From Acidobacteriaceae bacterium (GTDB lineage Bacteria; Acidobacteriota; Terriglobia; Terriglobales; Acidobacteriaceae): a stretch of 8,225 bases of DNA. This document shows, piece by piece, positions 1 through 6,356 of the stretch; the stretch's first letter is position 1, and every line of letters begins with the position of its first letter. The notes below the pieces were generated by a model. It made no database searches and was not told the origin of the DNA. It saw only the letters and a list, made by a program, of their open reading frames with translations. The DNA is taken from the NCBI GenBank assembly GCA_027311125.1, contig DAICZO010000389.1:1-8225 (forward strand). The letters run 5' to 3'. Both the position numbers and the translations under genes were made by a program.

Positions 1-1069
1 GCAGCGCAAAGTGCTGATTCCGCCCTCCACGCCCAGTCGCCGTCGCTGGCACCCGCACCGTCACCTCCCCGGCAGAGAGCAGACACACTCGCTCGCCAGC
101 CATGCGCAACTGCCTCAGCCGCGCCACCAGATACTCCGCAGCCTCGTTCGCGCTCCAGTCATCGCAGGTGTTGTCGGTCTCTACCTGCCACCCCAGTGCT
201 GCTGCCCGCGCCGCCGCCGCGACTTCCAACGATCCGCTATCCAGCAGGCAGCACCACCGCGACCGCGTGAACGCGGAATCATGCTCCTTCGGCGTCTCAG
301 CCAACTCGGGATCAAGCAGCATCGCGGCCACGCGCGGCGGCAGCACACTCTCTAACCCATACTCCGCCACGATCCGGCGCACATCGGCAACCGTACTGCG
401 GTCCGGCAACGTCGGCCCCGAGGACAACGCATCCAACTGGCCCGCCGGTACATCCGACACCAACACCGTCAACTGCTCCGCCGGAGCCGCAGCCGCAGCC
501 AGCCGTCCCCCCTTCACCGCCGAGAGATGCTTCCGCACTACATTCATCGCAGCTATCGGCACCCCGCTCTCCACCAGCGCCCGATGCGTCGCCGCCACCT
601 CCGCAGCAGTTACATCCTCGCGCATAAACTTCTCCACCAGCGCCGATCCGCCACCACTGATCAGAAACACCGCAAGGTCACGTTCCGTCAGTGAATCCAA
701 TGTGCGCAAGACGTCCTCCGCTGCAGCAAACGAAGCGTCATTCGGCGTCGGATGCCCGCCGCGATACACTCTAGCCTCAGCCGGAAGACCCGGCATCGCT
801 CCCACGCCGCACACCACCACTTCCATCCGCACAGCCTGCTCGCCTGCCAGCCGCAAAAACGTCGCTGCCATTCCCCCCGCAGCCTTACCCAACGCCACCA
901 CGACGATCCGTGCGTAATCCTGCAACCGGTACCCATCGCGATCCACCCACAGCGTCCCGTCGTCCAACCGAATCCGCGCCTCCATCACCGGAGTCACCCG
1001 CGACGCCTCCAGCGCATAAGCAAAAACATCACGTGCCTGCTGCTTGAGTTCCTGCTCCCGGTCGCTCAT
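1..1069 (-). CDS. Glycerate 2-kinase (MOFRL/TtuD-type), 3' end cut by window edge
   Basis: This gene probably phosphorylates D-glycerate to 2-phosphoglycerate with ATP in the cytoplasm, feeding glycerate into lower glycolysis. I translated the minus strand from the ATG at 1069 and found 356 codons open to the left edge with no stop. Family hallmarks appear in order: ALGKAAGGMA (about residues 59-68, with the conserved Lys62), GHPTPN (105-110), the glycine-rich ISGGGSAL (138-145), MNVVRKHLS followed by KGGRLA (175-191), SDVPAGQLDALSSGPT (205-220), and GRGGRNQHFAL at the edge, where the C-terminal MOFRL domain begins. Family members are about 420-450 residues, so roughly 70-90 C-terminal residues lie outside. 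The start is supported by an AGGG ten bases upstream and a 28-base gap after scoB, which makes it the last visible gene of the galM-scoA-scoB operon. Codons are strongly G-ending (GTG, GCG, CGG, TTG). Hydroxypyruvate-related substrates are possible; the family call is firm. Confidence 0.93.
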   Translation of the reverse strand, partial: MSDREQELKQQARDVFAYALEASRVTPVMEARIRLDDGTLWVDRDGYRLQDYARIVVVALGKAAGGMAATFLRLAGEQAVRMEVVVCGVGAMPGLPAEARVYRGGHPTPNDASFAAAEDVLRTLDSLTERDLAVFLISGGGSALVEKFMREDVTAAEVAATHRALVESGVPIAAMNVVRKHLSAVKGGRLAAAAAPAEQLTVLVSDVPAGQLDALSSGPTLPDRSTVADVRRIVAEYGLESVLPPRVAAMLLDPELAETPKEHDSAFTRSRWCCLLDSGSLEVAAAARAAALGWQVETDNTCDDWSANEAAEYLVARLRQLRMAGERVCLLSAGEVTVRVPATATGRGGRNQHFAL

Positions 1070-1097
1070 TCCAAGCGCGCCCTCGTCACTGCGCAGT

Positions 1098-1760
1098 CTA
1101 CGCCCCCACCATCGCCATCACCCGCACCTCGGGCGAGATAATCAGCCTGGCCTCCGTCCGCGCCTGCACCTCCTGCGGAGTCAGCCCTTCGGCCACCTCC
1201 GTCAGTACCAGCCCCTCAGCACTCACGCGAATCCAGCAAAGCTCGGTGACGATGTCATGCACCACATGCGTCCCGGTCAACGGCAGCGTACACGCCTTCA
1301 ATATCCGCGATGCGCCCTCCTTGGTCTGGTGCTCCATGGCCACGATCACACGCCGCGCCCCGGCCACTAGATCCATCGCGCCACCCATCCCCTTCACCAT
1401 CTTGCCCGGAATCGTCCAGTTGGCCAGGTTCCCTGCCTCGTCCACCTGCATCGCCCCCAACACACTCATGTCCATGTGCCCGCCGCGAATCATCGCGAAC
1501 GACTCCTCACTGCCAAAGTAAGAGCAGCCGGGCAGCTCCGTCACCGGCTGTTTGCCCGCGTTGATCAGATCAGGGTCAGCCGCCCCCGCCATTGGCGCCG
1601 GCCCCACACCCAGCATCCCGTTCTCCGACTGAAACGTCACATCCATTCCAGCAGGCACAAACGCCGTAATCATCGTGGGCAATCCAATCCCCAGATTCAC
1701 ATAGAAGCCATCCCGCAGCTCCAGCGCAATCCGTCGCGCAATCCGCTCTTTACCGCTCAT
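1098..1760 (-). CDS. scoB: 3-oxoacid CoA-transferase subunit B
   Basis: This is the beta subunit of a class I CoA-transferase, most like succinyl-CoA:3-oxoacid CoA-transferase, which moves CoA between succinyl-CoA and acetoacetate in ketone-body or polyhydroxybutyrate turnover. The 220-residue product has the usual length. It shows NLGIGLPT near the N-terminus (22-29) and the catalytic motif QSENGMLGVGP (44-54), whose Glu46 forms the glutamyl-CoA thioester intermediate in this family. Further family blocks are GGHMDMSVLGAMQVD, GNLANW, PGKMVKGMGGAMDL and TGTHVVHDIVTELCW. The ATG at 1760 is preceded by a near-perfect Shine-Dalgarno (GGGAGGT, 1766-1772) and overlaps the scoA stop as ATGA, so translation is probably coupled. 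Acetate CoA-transferase (AtoA) or 3-oxoadipate CoA-transferase (PcaJ) are alternatives; no aromatic-degradation gene is visible. Its partner subunit is interrupted, so function of the pair is uncertain. Confidence 0.93.
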   Translation of the reverse strand: MSGKERIARRIALELRDGFYVNLGIGLPTMITAFVPAGMDVTFQSENGMLGVGPAPMAGAADPDLINAGKQPVTELPGCSYFGSEESFAMIRGGHMDMSVLGAMQVDEAGNLANWTIPGKMVKGMGGAMDLVAGARRVIVAMEHQTKEGASRILKACTLPLTGTHVVHDIVTELCWIRVSAEGLVLTEVAEGLTPQEVQARTEARLIISPEVRVMAMVGA

Positions 1761-2461
1761 GCAGCACCTCCCGAGCGGATAAACTCCGCCTCAATCGGCT
1801 TGCGATACGCCGCACCCACCACCACCCGATCGACATAAATACCCGGCGTCACAATCTGGTCTGGATCCAACTCACCCGGCTACACCAACTCCTCCACTTC
1901 GGCAATCGTCAGGTCCGCCGCCGTCGCCATCGCCGGATTGAAGTTGCGCGCAGTCTTGCGATACACCAGGTTGCCCAGCCGGTCACCCTTCCACGCCTTC
2001 ACCAGCGCAACGTCCGCATGCAGCGCGTGTTCCAGCACATACATCCGCTCACCAATCTGCCGCGTCTCCTTGCCTTCGGCTACCACCGTACCCAGCCCGG
2101 TCGGCACATAGAACGCCGGAATCCCCGCGCCACCGGCACGAATCCGCTCCGCCAGCGTGCCTTGCGGAATCAGCGTCAAGTCCAACTGCCCTTGTAGCAC
2201 CATCGTCTCCAGCCGACGATTCTCGCCCACATAGCTGCCAATGTGCGACGCAATCATGCCCGCCTCCAGCATCAGACCCATGCCAAAGCCGTCGACTCCC
2301 ATGTTGTTGCTGATGGTATGCAGACCCCGCACGCCCAGCCGCACCAGGGCGGCGATCAGGTTTTCGGGAATCCCACACAGCCCGAACCCACCCAGCATCA
2401 CCGTCGCACCACTGGCGATATCCGCTACCGCCGCATCCGCTGATAGAACCACTTTGTTCAT
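1757..2461 (-). pseudogene. scoA: 3-oxoacid CoA-transferase subunit A, interrupted by an in-frame TAG
   Basis: This is the alpha subunit partner of ScoB, carrying the CoA-binding half of the heteromeric transferase. From the ATG at 2461 the frame gives GGFGLCGIPENLI (24-36), a SNN-GVDGFGMG block, SHIGSYVGENRR, TPQ-like IPQGTLAERIRAGGAGIPAFY, VAEGKETR, LVKAWKGDRLGNLVYRKTARNFNP and ADLTIAEVEELV. It then meets TAG at 1882-1880 (codon 194). Reading straight through restores the family's standard ending, PGELDPDQIVTPGIYVDRVV, and stops at TGA 1759-1757, which overlaps the scoB start as ATGA. Read through, the protein is 234 residues, the normal family length; as it stands it is 193. One base change from GAG (Glu) explains the stop, and there is no frameshift. 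I chose ATG 2461 (GGAG nine bases upstream) over the TTG at 2515, which would add 18 residues unlike the family. It could be a sequencing error in a functional gene. Confidence 0.88.
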
Positions 2462-2476
2462 GCTGCCAGACTCCGC

Positions 2477-2505
2477 GCAGCCGCCAGCGGGTCGCCAGCG
2501 GCTGC
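2477..2505 (-). other. Intercistronic inverted repeat just upstream of scoA
   Basis: Arms 2477-2484 and 2498-2505 are perfect 8-base complements (GCAGCCGC and GCGGCTGC) around a 13-base loop, in the 54-base gap between the galM stop and the scoA ATG. No T-tract follows on either strand, so it does not look like an intrinsic terminator. In the transcript the stem ends two bases before the GGAG that serves as scoA's ribosome binding site, so it could affect scoA translation or galM mRNA stability. That role is inference. In this GC-rich sequence an 8-bp stem may also be chance. Confidence 0.35.
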
Positions 2506-2515
2506 ACTCCTGCAA

Positions 2516-3619
2516 TTACTTTGCGTGGATGGAAAACGTAAACGTCGTCGTGCTGTGCCGCGTCTCGCCCGGCTTCAGCAGCGTCGTCGGGAACGCAGGA
2601 TGGTTCGGCGAATCAGGATAGTGCTGCGTCTCCAGGCAGAGTGCCGCATTCTTCCCGTACGCCACGCCACTCGGTCCCGTCTTCGTCCCATCCAGAAAGT
2701 TTCCCGAATAGAACTGGACGCCCGGCTCGGTGGTCGTCACCGTCAGCACACGACCACTCTTGGGGTCGTACACCTTGGCTGCCGTCTTGGTCTCACCGTT
2801 GGCGCCGCGCAGCACCCAGTTATGGTCGTATCCGCCGGCAATCTTCAACTGCTCATTGTTGTCGTTGATGCGGGCACCAATCACGGTTGGCTTGCGGAAG
2901 TCGAACGGTGTACCCTCCACCGGCGCCAGTTCGCCCGTGGGGATCAACCCTGCATCTACTGGGGTATAGCGATCGGCGGCGATCATCATCTCTTCGTCCA
3001 GAATGGTGCCTGAGCCCTCGCCACCCAGGTTGAAGTACGAGTGGTTGGTCAGGTTCACCACCGTCGCCTTATCGCTCGACACGCTGTAGTCAATCCGCAG
3101 TGCGCCATGGTGAATGGTGTAGCGCACATGCGCCGTCAGCGTGCCCGGATATCCCTGATCGCCGTCCTTGCTCACCAGCGTCATCTCCACGCCATCGGCT
3201 ACCGCATGCGCCTGCCATACCGCCTGATCGAATCCCACCGTTCCACCATGCAGCGAGTTGCCGTTGTTGTTCAGCGGCACCTGGTACTCATGCCCATCCA
3301 CAGAAAACTTGCCATGCGCAATCCGGTTTCCGTACCGGCCCACAATCGCGCCAAAGTAGGTGCTCTTGTCCGCCAGGTAGCCATCCAGCGAGCTGTAGCC
3401 CAGCACCACGTCGGCCCGCTTACCGTCACGGTCTGGCACCACGATCGACACTACCCGCGCTCCATACGTCATCACCCGCGCCTCGATCGTGTCGTTCTTC
3501 AACGTATAGATGTCCACTGTCTTGCCATCGGGAGTCGTACCGAAAGCCGCCTTCGTTACAGCGCCATGTGCTGCCATCGCGGTAGTCATGCTAAGCAGAA
3601 TAACCTTAACCCATCTCAT
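2516..3619 (-). CDS. galM: Aldose 1-epimerase (mutarotase), probably exported
   Basis: This enzyme interconverts the alpha and beta anomers of aldoses such as galactose and glucose. The 367-residue product from ATG 3619 has the family motifs in order: GRYGNRIAHGKF (94-105), NNNGNSLHGG (117-126, His124), VNLTNHSYFNLGG (188-200, with the catalytic acid His193), GYDHNWVL (263-270), GVQFYSGNFLDG (300-311) and LETQHYPDSPNH (329-340, with the catalytic base Glu330). The N-terminus MRWVKVILLSMTTAMAAHGAV looks like a short signal peptide cleaved near residues 18-20, so the enzyme probably acts in the periplasm or outside. ATG 3619 has GAGGA ten bases upstream; the in-frame TTG at 3643 would add eight charged residues before the signal peptide and has a weak binding site. 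It diverges from a secreted SGNH hydrolase and is followed 54 bases on by scoA. The true sugar substrate cannot be told from sequence. Confidence 0.95.
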   Translation of the reverse strand: MRWVKVILLSMTTAMAAHGAVTKAAFGTTPDGKTVDIYTLKNDTIEARVMTYGARVVSIVVPDRDGKRADVVLGYSSLDGYLADKSTYFGAIVGRYGNRIAHGKFSVDGHEYQVPLNNNGNSLHGGTVGFDQAVWQAHAVADGVEMTLVSKDGDQGYPGTLTAHVRYTIHHGALRIDYSVSSDKATVVNLTNHSYFNLGGEGSGTILDEEMMIAADRYTPVDAGLIPTGELAPVEGTPFDFRKPTVIGARINDNNEQLKIAGGYDHNWVLRGANGETKTAAKVYDPKSGRVLTVTTTEPGVQFYSGNFLDGTKTGPSGVAYGKNAALCLETQHYPDSPNHPAFPTTLLKPGETRHSTTTFTFSIHAK

Positions 3620-3707
3620 CGTCAGCTTTTCCTCATCAATCAACTCGGAGCGAAGCGCCCACTACCCTGTTCACGCCCGTCCCGCTAGCGTTCGCACGGC
3701 CACGGCA

Positions 3708-3713
3708 ACTATA
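3708..3713 (-). promoter_or_regulatory. Candidate -10 element for the galM operon
   Basis: Within the 165-base divergent gap (3620-3784) the minus strand reads TATAGT, a 5/6 match to the sigma-70 -10 consensus, about 90 bases upstream of the galM ATG. No good -35 hexamer lies at 16-18 bases (best TTCATT, 3/6). The same bases on the plus strand contain TATACG, a weaker match facing the hydrolase. The gap must hold promoters for both genes if they are expressed, but I cannot define them with confidence. No clear operator palindrome is visible in it. Confidence 0.25.
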
Positions 3714-3773
3714 CGTGAACTTCGCCACCCAATGAAAACACCAGTAAGATGGACGGCGAAGCTAAACCCATGC

Positions 3774-3780
3774 AAGGAAG
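3774..3780 (+). promoter_or_regulatory. Ribosome binding site fixing the SGNH hydrolase start
   Basis: AAGGAAG lies four bases before the ATG at 3785 (six bases counting from AAGGA). It supports translation starting at 3785, upstream of the in-frame TAA at 3827-3829. By contrast, the next in-frame ATG at 3929 has no purine-rich site ahead of it and would discard the signal peptide and the conserved HWVGTWATSP stretch. The in-frame ATG at 3770 lies too close to the site to use it. Confidence 0.6.
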
Positions 3781-3784
3781 CCCC

Positions 3785-5032
3785 ATGACCCTTCGCCATC
3801 GCATCCGCCAACACCTTCGCACACTCTAACCCGTTGCACTCCTCCTGCTCTGCCTCTGCACCTTCCGCCTGCCCGCCTCGGCCGCCGGACAGCCAGACCA
3901 CTGGGTCGGCACCTGGGCCACCTCGCCCATGGCCGCATCTAACCCCGAAGGCAAGCTGCTCGCCGGCGACACCACCCTCCGCGAGATCGTCCACATCTCC
4001 CTCGGCGGCCCGGTCGTCCGTGTCGTTCTCTCCAACGAGTTCGGCCTCGATCCCCTCACCATCGGCCAGGCTCACATTGCCCTCAGCGCAGGCCACAGCG
4101 ACATCGCCCTCACCTCCGCCAACGCCCTCAGCTTCGGCGGTCGTCCCTCCGTCACCATCCCCCCCGGAGCCCTCGTCGTCAGCGACCCCGTCGACCTCAA
4201 GCTTCCCGCCTTCGCCGACGTGGCCGTCAGCCTCTACCTGCCCGAGCAGCCACTCCGCCAACTCTCCGTCCACGGCTTCGCGGACCAGACCAGCTACACC
4301 GCCCCCGGAAACGTCGTCAGTGCCGCCAAACTCGACAGCGCCAAAGAGATCTACTCCTGGCCCATCCTCAAAGGCCTCGACGTCAAAACCACCGACAACA
4401 GCGCCGCCATCGTCGCCTTCGGAGACAGCATCACCGACGGTGCCCACAGCACTCGCGACGCCAACGCCCGCTGGCCCGACGTCCTCGCCCGACGCCTCCA
4501 GGCCGACAAGAAGACCGCCCACCTCGGCGTCCTCAACCAGGGCATCGGTGGTAACCGCGTCCTGCACGATACCACCGGCCCCAGCGCCCTCGCCCGCTTC
4601 GACCGCGACGTCCTCGCCCAGGCCGGCGTCAAATACCTCATCCTGCTCGAAAGCATCAACGACATCGGCCACGCACAAGACCCCGTCAAGCCCTACGACG
4701 TCGTCACCGCCGAAGACCTCATCGTCGGCCTCGGGCAACTCGCCGCGCGCGCCCACACCCACGGCATCAAGGTCTACGGAGCCACCCTCACCCCCTACGT
4801 CGGCGCGAAATACTCCTCACCTGCCGGCGAAGCCATGCGGCAGGCTGTCAACCAGTGGATCCGCACCTCCACCCAACTTGATGGCTTCATCGACTTCGAC
4901 AAAGCCACTCAGGACCCCGCTAACCCCACCGTCTTCGCCCCCGCTGCCGACTCCGGCGACCACCTCCACCCAGCCGACGCCGGTTACAAGATCATGGGCG
5001 ACGCCATCGATCTCAAACTCTTCACCAAATAA
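3785..5032 (+). pseudogene. Secreted SGNH/GDSL hydrolase, interrupted by an in-frame TAA in the signal peptide
   Basis: This is a GDSL/SGNH-fold esterase of the kind often annotated as lipase/acylhydrolase or XynE-like, probably removing acyl groups from polysaccharide or glycoside substrates. From ATG 3785 the frame reads a basic MTLRHRIRQHLRTL, then TAA (3827-3829, codon 15), then PVALLLLCLCTF and LPASAAG, a typical hydrophobic core and cleavage region, followed by DHWVGTWATSPM. The catalytic part is intact: GDSITDG (nucleophile Ser215, numbered from 3785), GIGGNRVL, ESINDIGH (block III Asn) and DHLHPADAGY (Asp392 and His395). Read through, it is 415 codons, normal for the group. Residues before the GDS block form a beta-rich N-terminal region. 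If the stop is real, only a weak internal start at 3929 (367 residues, no signal peptide, no binding site) remains. It is the only plus-strand gene and strongly C-ending in codon use. Substrate is unknown. Confidence 0.85.
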
Positions 5033-5043
5033 CCGCACCCCGC

Positions 5044-5087
5044 AGCAAGACAGCGGCAGAAGCCTAAGCTCCTGCCGCTGTTTTGCT
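5044..5087 (+). terminator. Intrinsic terminator between convergent SGNH hydrolase and HAD genes
   Basis: Arms 5044-5059 and 5072-5087 form a 16-base stem with a single G-U pair, around a 12-base loop in which AGC and GCT can pair further. The right arm ends in a T-rich TTTTGCTTT, as expected for termination of plus-strand transcription 12 bases after the hydrolase stop. On the minus strand the stem also lies just past the HAD gene's stop, but no good T-tract follows, so termination in that direction would be weaker. Confidence 0.8.
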
Positions 5088-5111
5088 TTACCAGTCTTCC
5101 ACCCAACTGCT

Positions 5112-5714
5112 TTACCCCTGCGAGGTACGCTCCCACGGTTGCGGCACCTTCACTGAAGCCATGCCCGCAGCCGTCGCCGCTTCGATCCCCATCACCGTGT
5201 CTTCAAACACCAGGCAGTCCTCCGGGGCCACGCCCAGCCGCGCCGCAGCCAGTAGAAACGGCTCCGGATCAGGCTTGCTCCGACTGTAATCCCCAGCGCA
5301 CACCAACGTCTCAAAATGATTCAGCAGGTGCAGCGCCTCCAGCGAAGCCGTCACCGAATCCCGCGTGCTGCCCGAGACCACTGCGAAGGGCACATGACCA
5401 TAGCTCAAGGCAATGTGTTCCAGCACCTCCGGCACTGCCTGCAGTTGCGGCAACATCTCGTAGTACAGAGCTTCCTTACGCTCTGCAACGGCCTCCACCG
5501 GCATCTGCAGCCTCTGCCGCTCGTTCAGCGTCGAGATGATCGTCGCCACCGGCAATCCACCCCACGCATAGAACAACTGCTCGTCAAATGGACAACCCCA
5601 CTCTCCCAGCGCCGTCTTCCACGCAATATAGTGCAGCGGCATCGAGTCGACTATCGTTCCATCACAATCAAACAAATAAGCCTTGAACGTTCCGGGCGGC
5701 AGGGTAAGTTTCAT
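5112..5714 (-). CDS. HAD-superfamily phosphatase, beta-phosphoglucomutase/YqaB-like
   Basis: This 200-residue protein is a complete HAD-superfamily hydrolase with an alpha-helical cap between motifs I and II (subfamily I). Motif I is FDCDGTIVDS (nucleophile Asp16, acid/base Asp18). Motif II is VVSGST (Ser114). The motif III lysine lies in SKPDPEPF (Lys147). Motif IV is VFEDTVMGIEAA (Glu171, Asp172). Spacing resembles E. coli YqaB, a sugar-phosphate phosphatase, and beta-phosphoglucomutases. A substrate such as fructose 1-phosphate is plausible but not determinable here. The ATG at 5714 has AGGAG four bases upstream. It begins just after the ndk terminator hairpin, so it may be expressed by readthrough from ndk or from a promoter overlapping the hairpin. 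It converges on the SGNH hydrolase across a shared hairpin. The C-terminus (PWERTSQG) is short but not obviously truncated. Confidence 0.9.
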   Translation of the reverse strand: MKLTLPPGTFKAYLFDCDGTIVDSMPLHYIAWKTALGEWGCPFDEQLFYAWGGLPVATIISTLNERQRLQMPVEAVAERKEALYYEMLPQLQAVPEVLEHIALSYGHVPFAVVSGSTRDSVTASLEALHLLNHFETLVCAGDYSRSKPDPEPFLLAAARLGVAPEDCLVFEDTVMGIEAATAAGMASVKVPQPWERTSQG

Positions 5715-5739
5715 GCGTCTCCTGTGCGGCGTGTACTAC

Positions 5740-5799
5740 AAAAATTGTGGGGCGGCAGCCAGTCCGGGGTTAGCCCCTTCACCGCATCTGCCGCCCCAC
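5740..5799 (-). terminator. Compound hairpin terminator downstream of ndk
   Basis: Arms 5747-5758 and 5788-5799 are a perfect 12-base inverted repeat (GTGGGGCGGCAG and its complement). The 29-base loop contains a second hairpin, GGGG-TTAG-CCCC (5766-5777). On the minus strand the stem is followed at once by CAATTTTTG, a good U-tract. It begins 17 bases after the ndk stop and ends about 25 bases before the HAD start codon. Confidence 0.85.
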
Positions 5800-5815
5800 C
5801 TGCTGTGCATCCTGC

Positions 5816-6232
5816 TTAGTTCAGTTCGATACCGGCAAAGAAGTAGCCAATCTCAAACGCAGCCGTATCCTCGGCATCCGAGCCGTGGATCGCGTTCTCG
5901 CCGATCGACGCCGCAAACTCCTTGCGAATCGTGCCCTCTTCCGCCTGAGCGGGATTGGTCGCGCCCATCAGCTTGCGCAGATCGGCAATCGCATTGTCCT
6001 TCTCCAGAACCATCGGGAAGATCGGTCCCGAACTCATGAACTCCGTCAGCTCTCCAAAGAACGGACGCGCTGCGTGGACATGGTAGAAACCCTCGGCCTG
6101 CGCCTTGGAGATCGACATCCGCTTGATGGAAACAATCTTGAATCCCGCCGCTTCAATCCTGGCGAGAATGGCCGCCGTGTAGCCCTTGCGGACCGCGTCC
6201 GGCTTGATGATGCTGAATGTGCGCTGTGACAA
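5816..6232 (-). CDS. ndk: Nucleoside diphosphate kinase
   Basis: Ndk transfers the gamma-phosphate of ATP to other (d)NDPs through a phosphohistidine, balancing nucleotide pools in the cytoplasm. The product is 138 residues, the normal family size. It opens with SQRTFSIIKPDAVRKG (Lys10 binding nucleotide phosphate), then has FYHVHAARPFFGELTEFMSSGP (49-70), LRKLMGATNP (85-94), GTIRKEF (100-106) and the active-site NAIHGSDA, where His116 is the phosphorylated residue. I chose a TTG start at 6232. It puts the N-terminus where the family starts, and AGGGAG sits seven bases upstream. The in-frame GTG at 6277 would add 15 residues unlike any Ndk and reach toward the sucD terminator. It lies 125 bases past the sucD stop and is separated from it by a terminator, so it probably has its own promoter; I could not place one convincingly. 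No defect is visible. Confidence 0.96.
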   Translation of the reverse strand: MSQRTFSIIKPDAVRKGYTAAILARIEAAGFKIVSIKRMSISKAQAEGFYHVHAARPFFGELTEFMSSGPIFPMVLEKDNAIADLRKLMGATNPAQAEEGTIRKEFAASIGENAIHGSDAEDTAAFEIGYFFAGIELN

Positions 6233-6239
6233 CGTAGTT

Positions 6240-6245
6240 CTCCCT
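6240..6245 (-). promoter_or_regulatory. Ribosome binding site deciding the ndk TTG start
   Basis: AGGGAG on the minus strand lies seven bases before the TTG at 6232-6230. It is the only well-spaced purine-rich site near the conserved Ndk N-terminus and is why the TTG is preferred over the upstream GTG at 6277. Confidence 0.7.
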
Positions 6246-6292
6246 TGCTGTTTAATTCCTCTACCAGTGTAAAGCACCGCCGATTACGGCTG

Positions 6293-6333
6293 CATAAAAC
6301 AACGCGGGTGCTGCATGGACACGCAGCACCCGC
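6293..6333 (-). terminator. Intrinsic terminator downstream of sucCD
   Basis: Arms 6304-6314 and 6323-6333 are a perfect 11-base GC-rich inverted repeat (GCGGGTGCTGC and its complement) around an 8-base loop. On the minus strand it is followed by GTTGTTTTATG, giving a U-rich tail. It begins 23 bases after the full-length sucD stop at 6357, which supports that stop as the original end of the gene rather than the in-frame TGA at 6507-6509. Confidence 0.88.
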
Positions 6334-6356
6334 AACCTGCACCTGCGATCAGGACC

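Noticed and set aside
102..917. A 271-codon plus-strand open frame
   Set aside because: It is antisense to the glycerate kinase, which has clear family motifs over the same bases. The plus-strand product is low complexity.
1880..1882. TAG as a pyrrolysine or selenocysteine-like recoding site
   Set aside because: The position is a Glu in the family, not a catalytic Lys or Cys. No recoding element is visible and the other interrupted genes use different stops.
3732..3788. A possible 18-residue leader peptide whose TGA overlaps the hydrolase ATG
   Set aside because: It has no ribosome binding site, no attenuator-like codon run, and short open frames of this size are expected by chance.
3671..4762. 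A 363-codon open frame on the minus strand, antisense to the SGNH hydrolase
   Set aside because: Its product is a low-complexity run of Gly, Ala, Asp, Glu and Val with no domain. It is the mirror of the hydrolase's C-ending codons.
3834..5156. A 440-codon plus-strand open frame over the SGNH hydrolase
   Set aside because: The translation is almost entirely Pro, Ser, Thr and Ala, typical of a shifted frame in GC-rich DNA. The overlapping frame has the full set of SGNH catalytic motifs.
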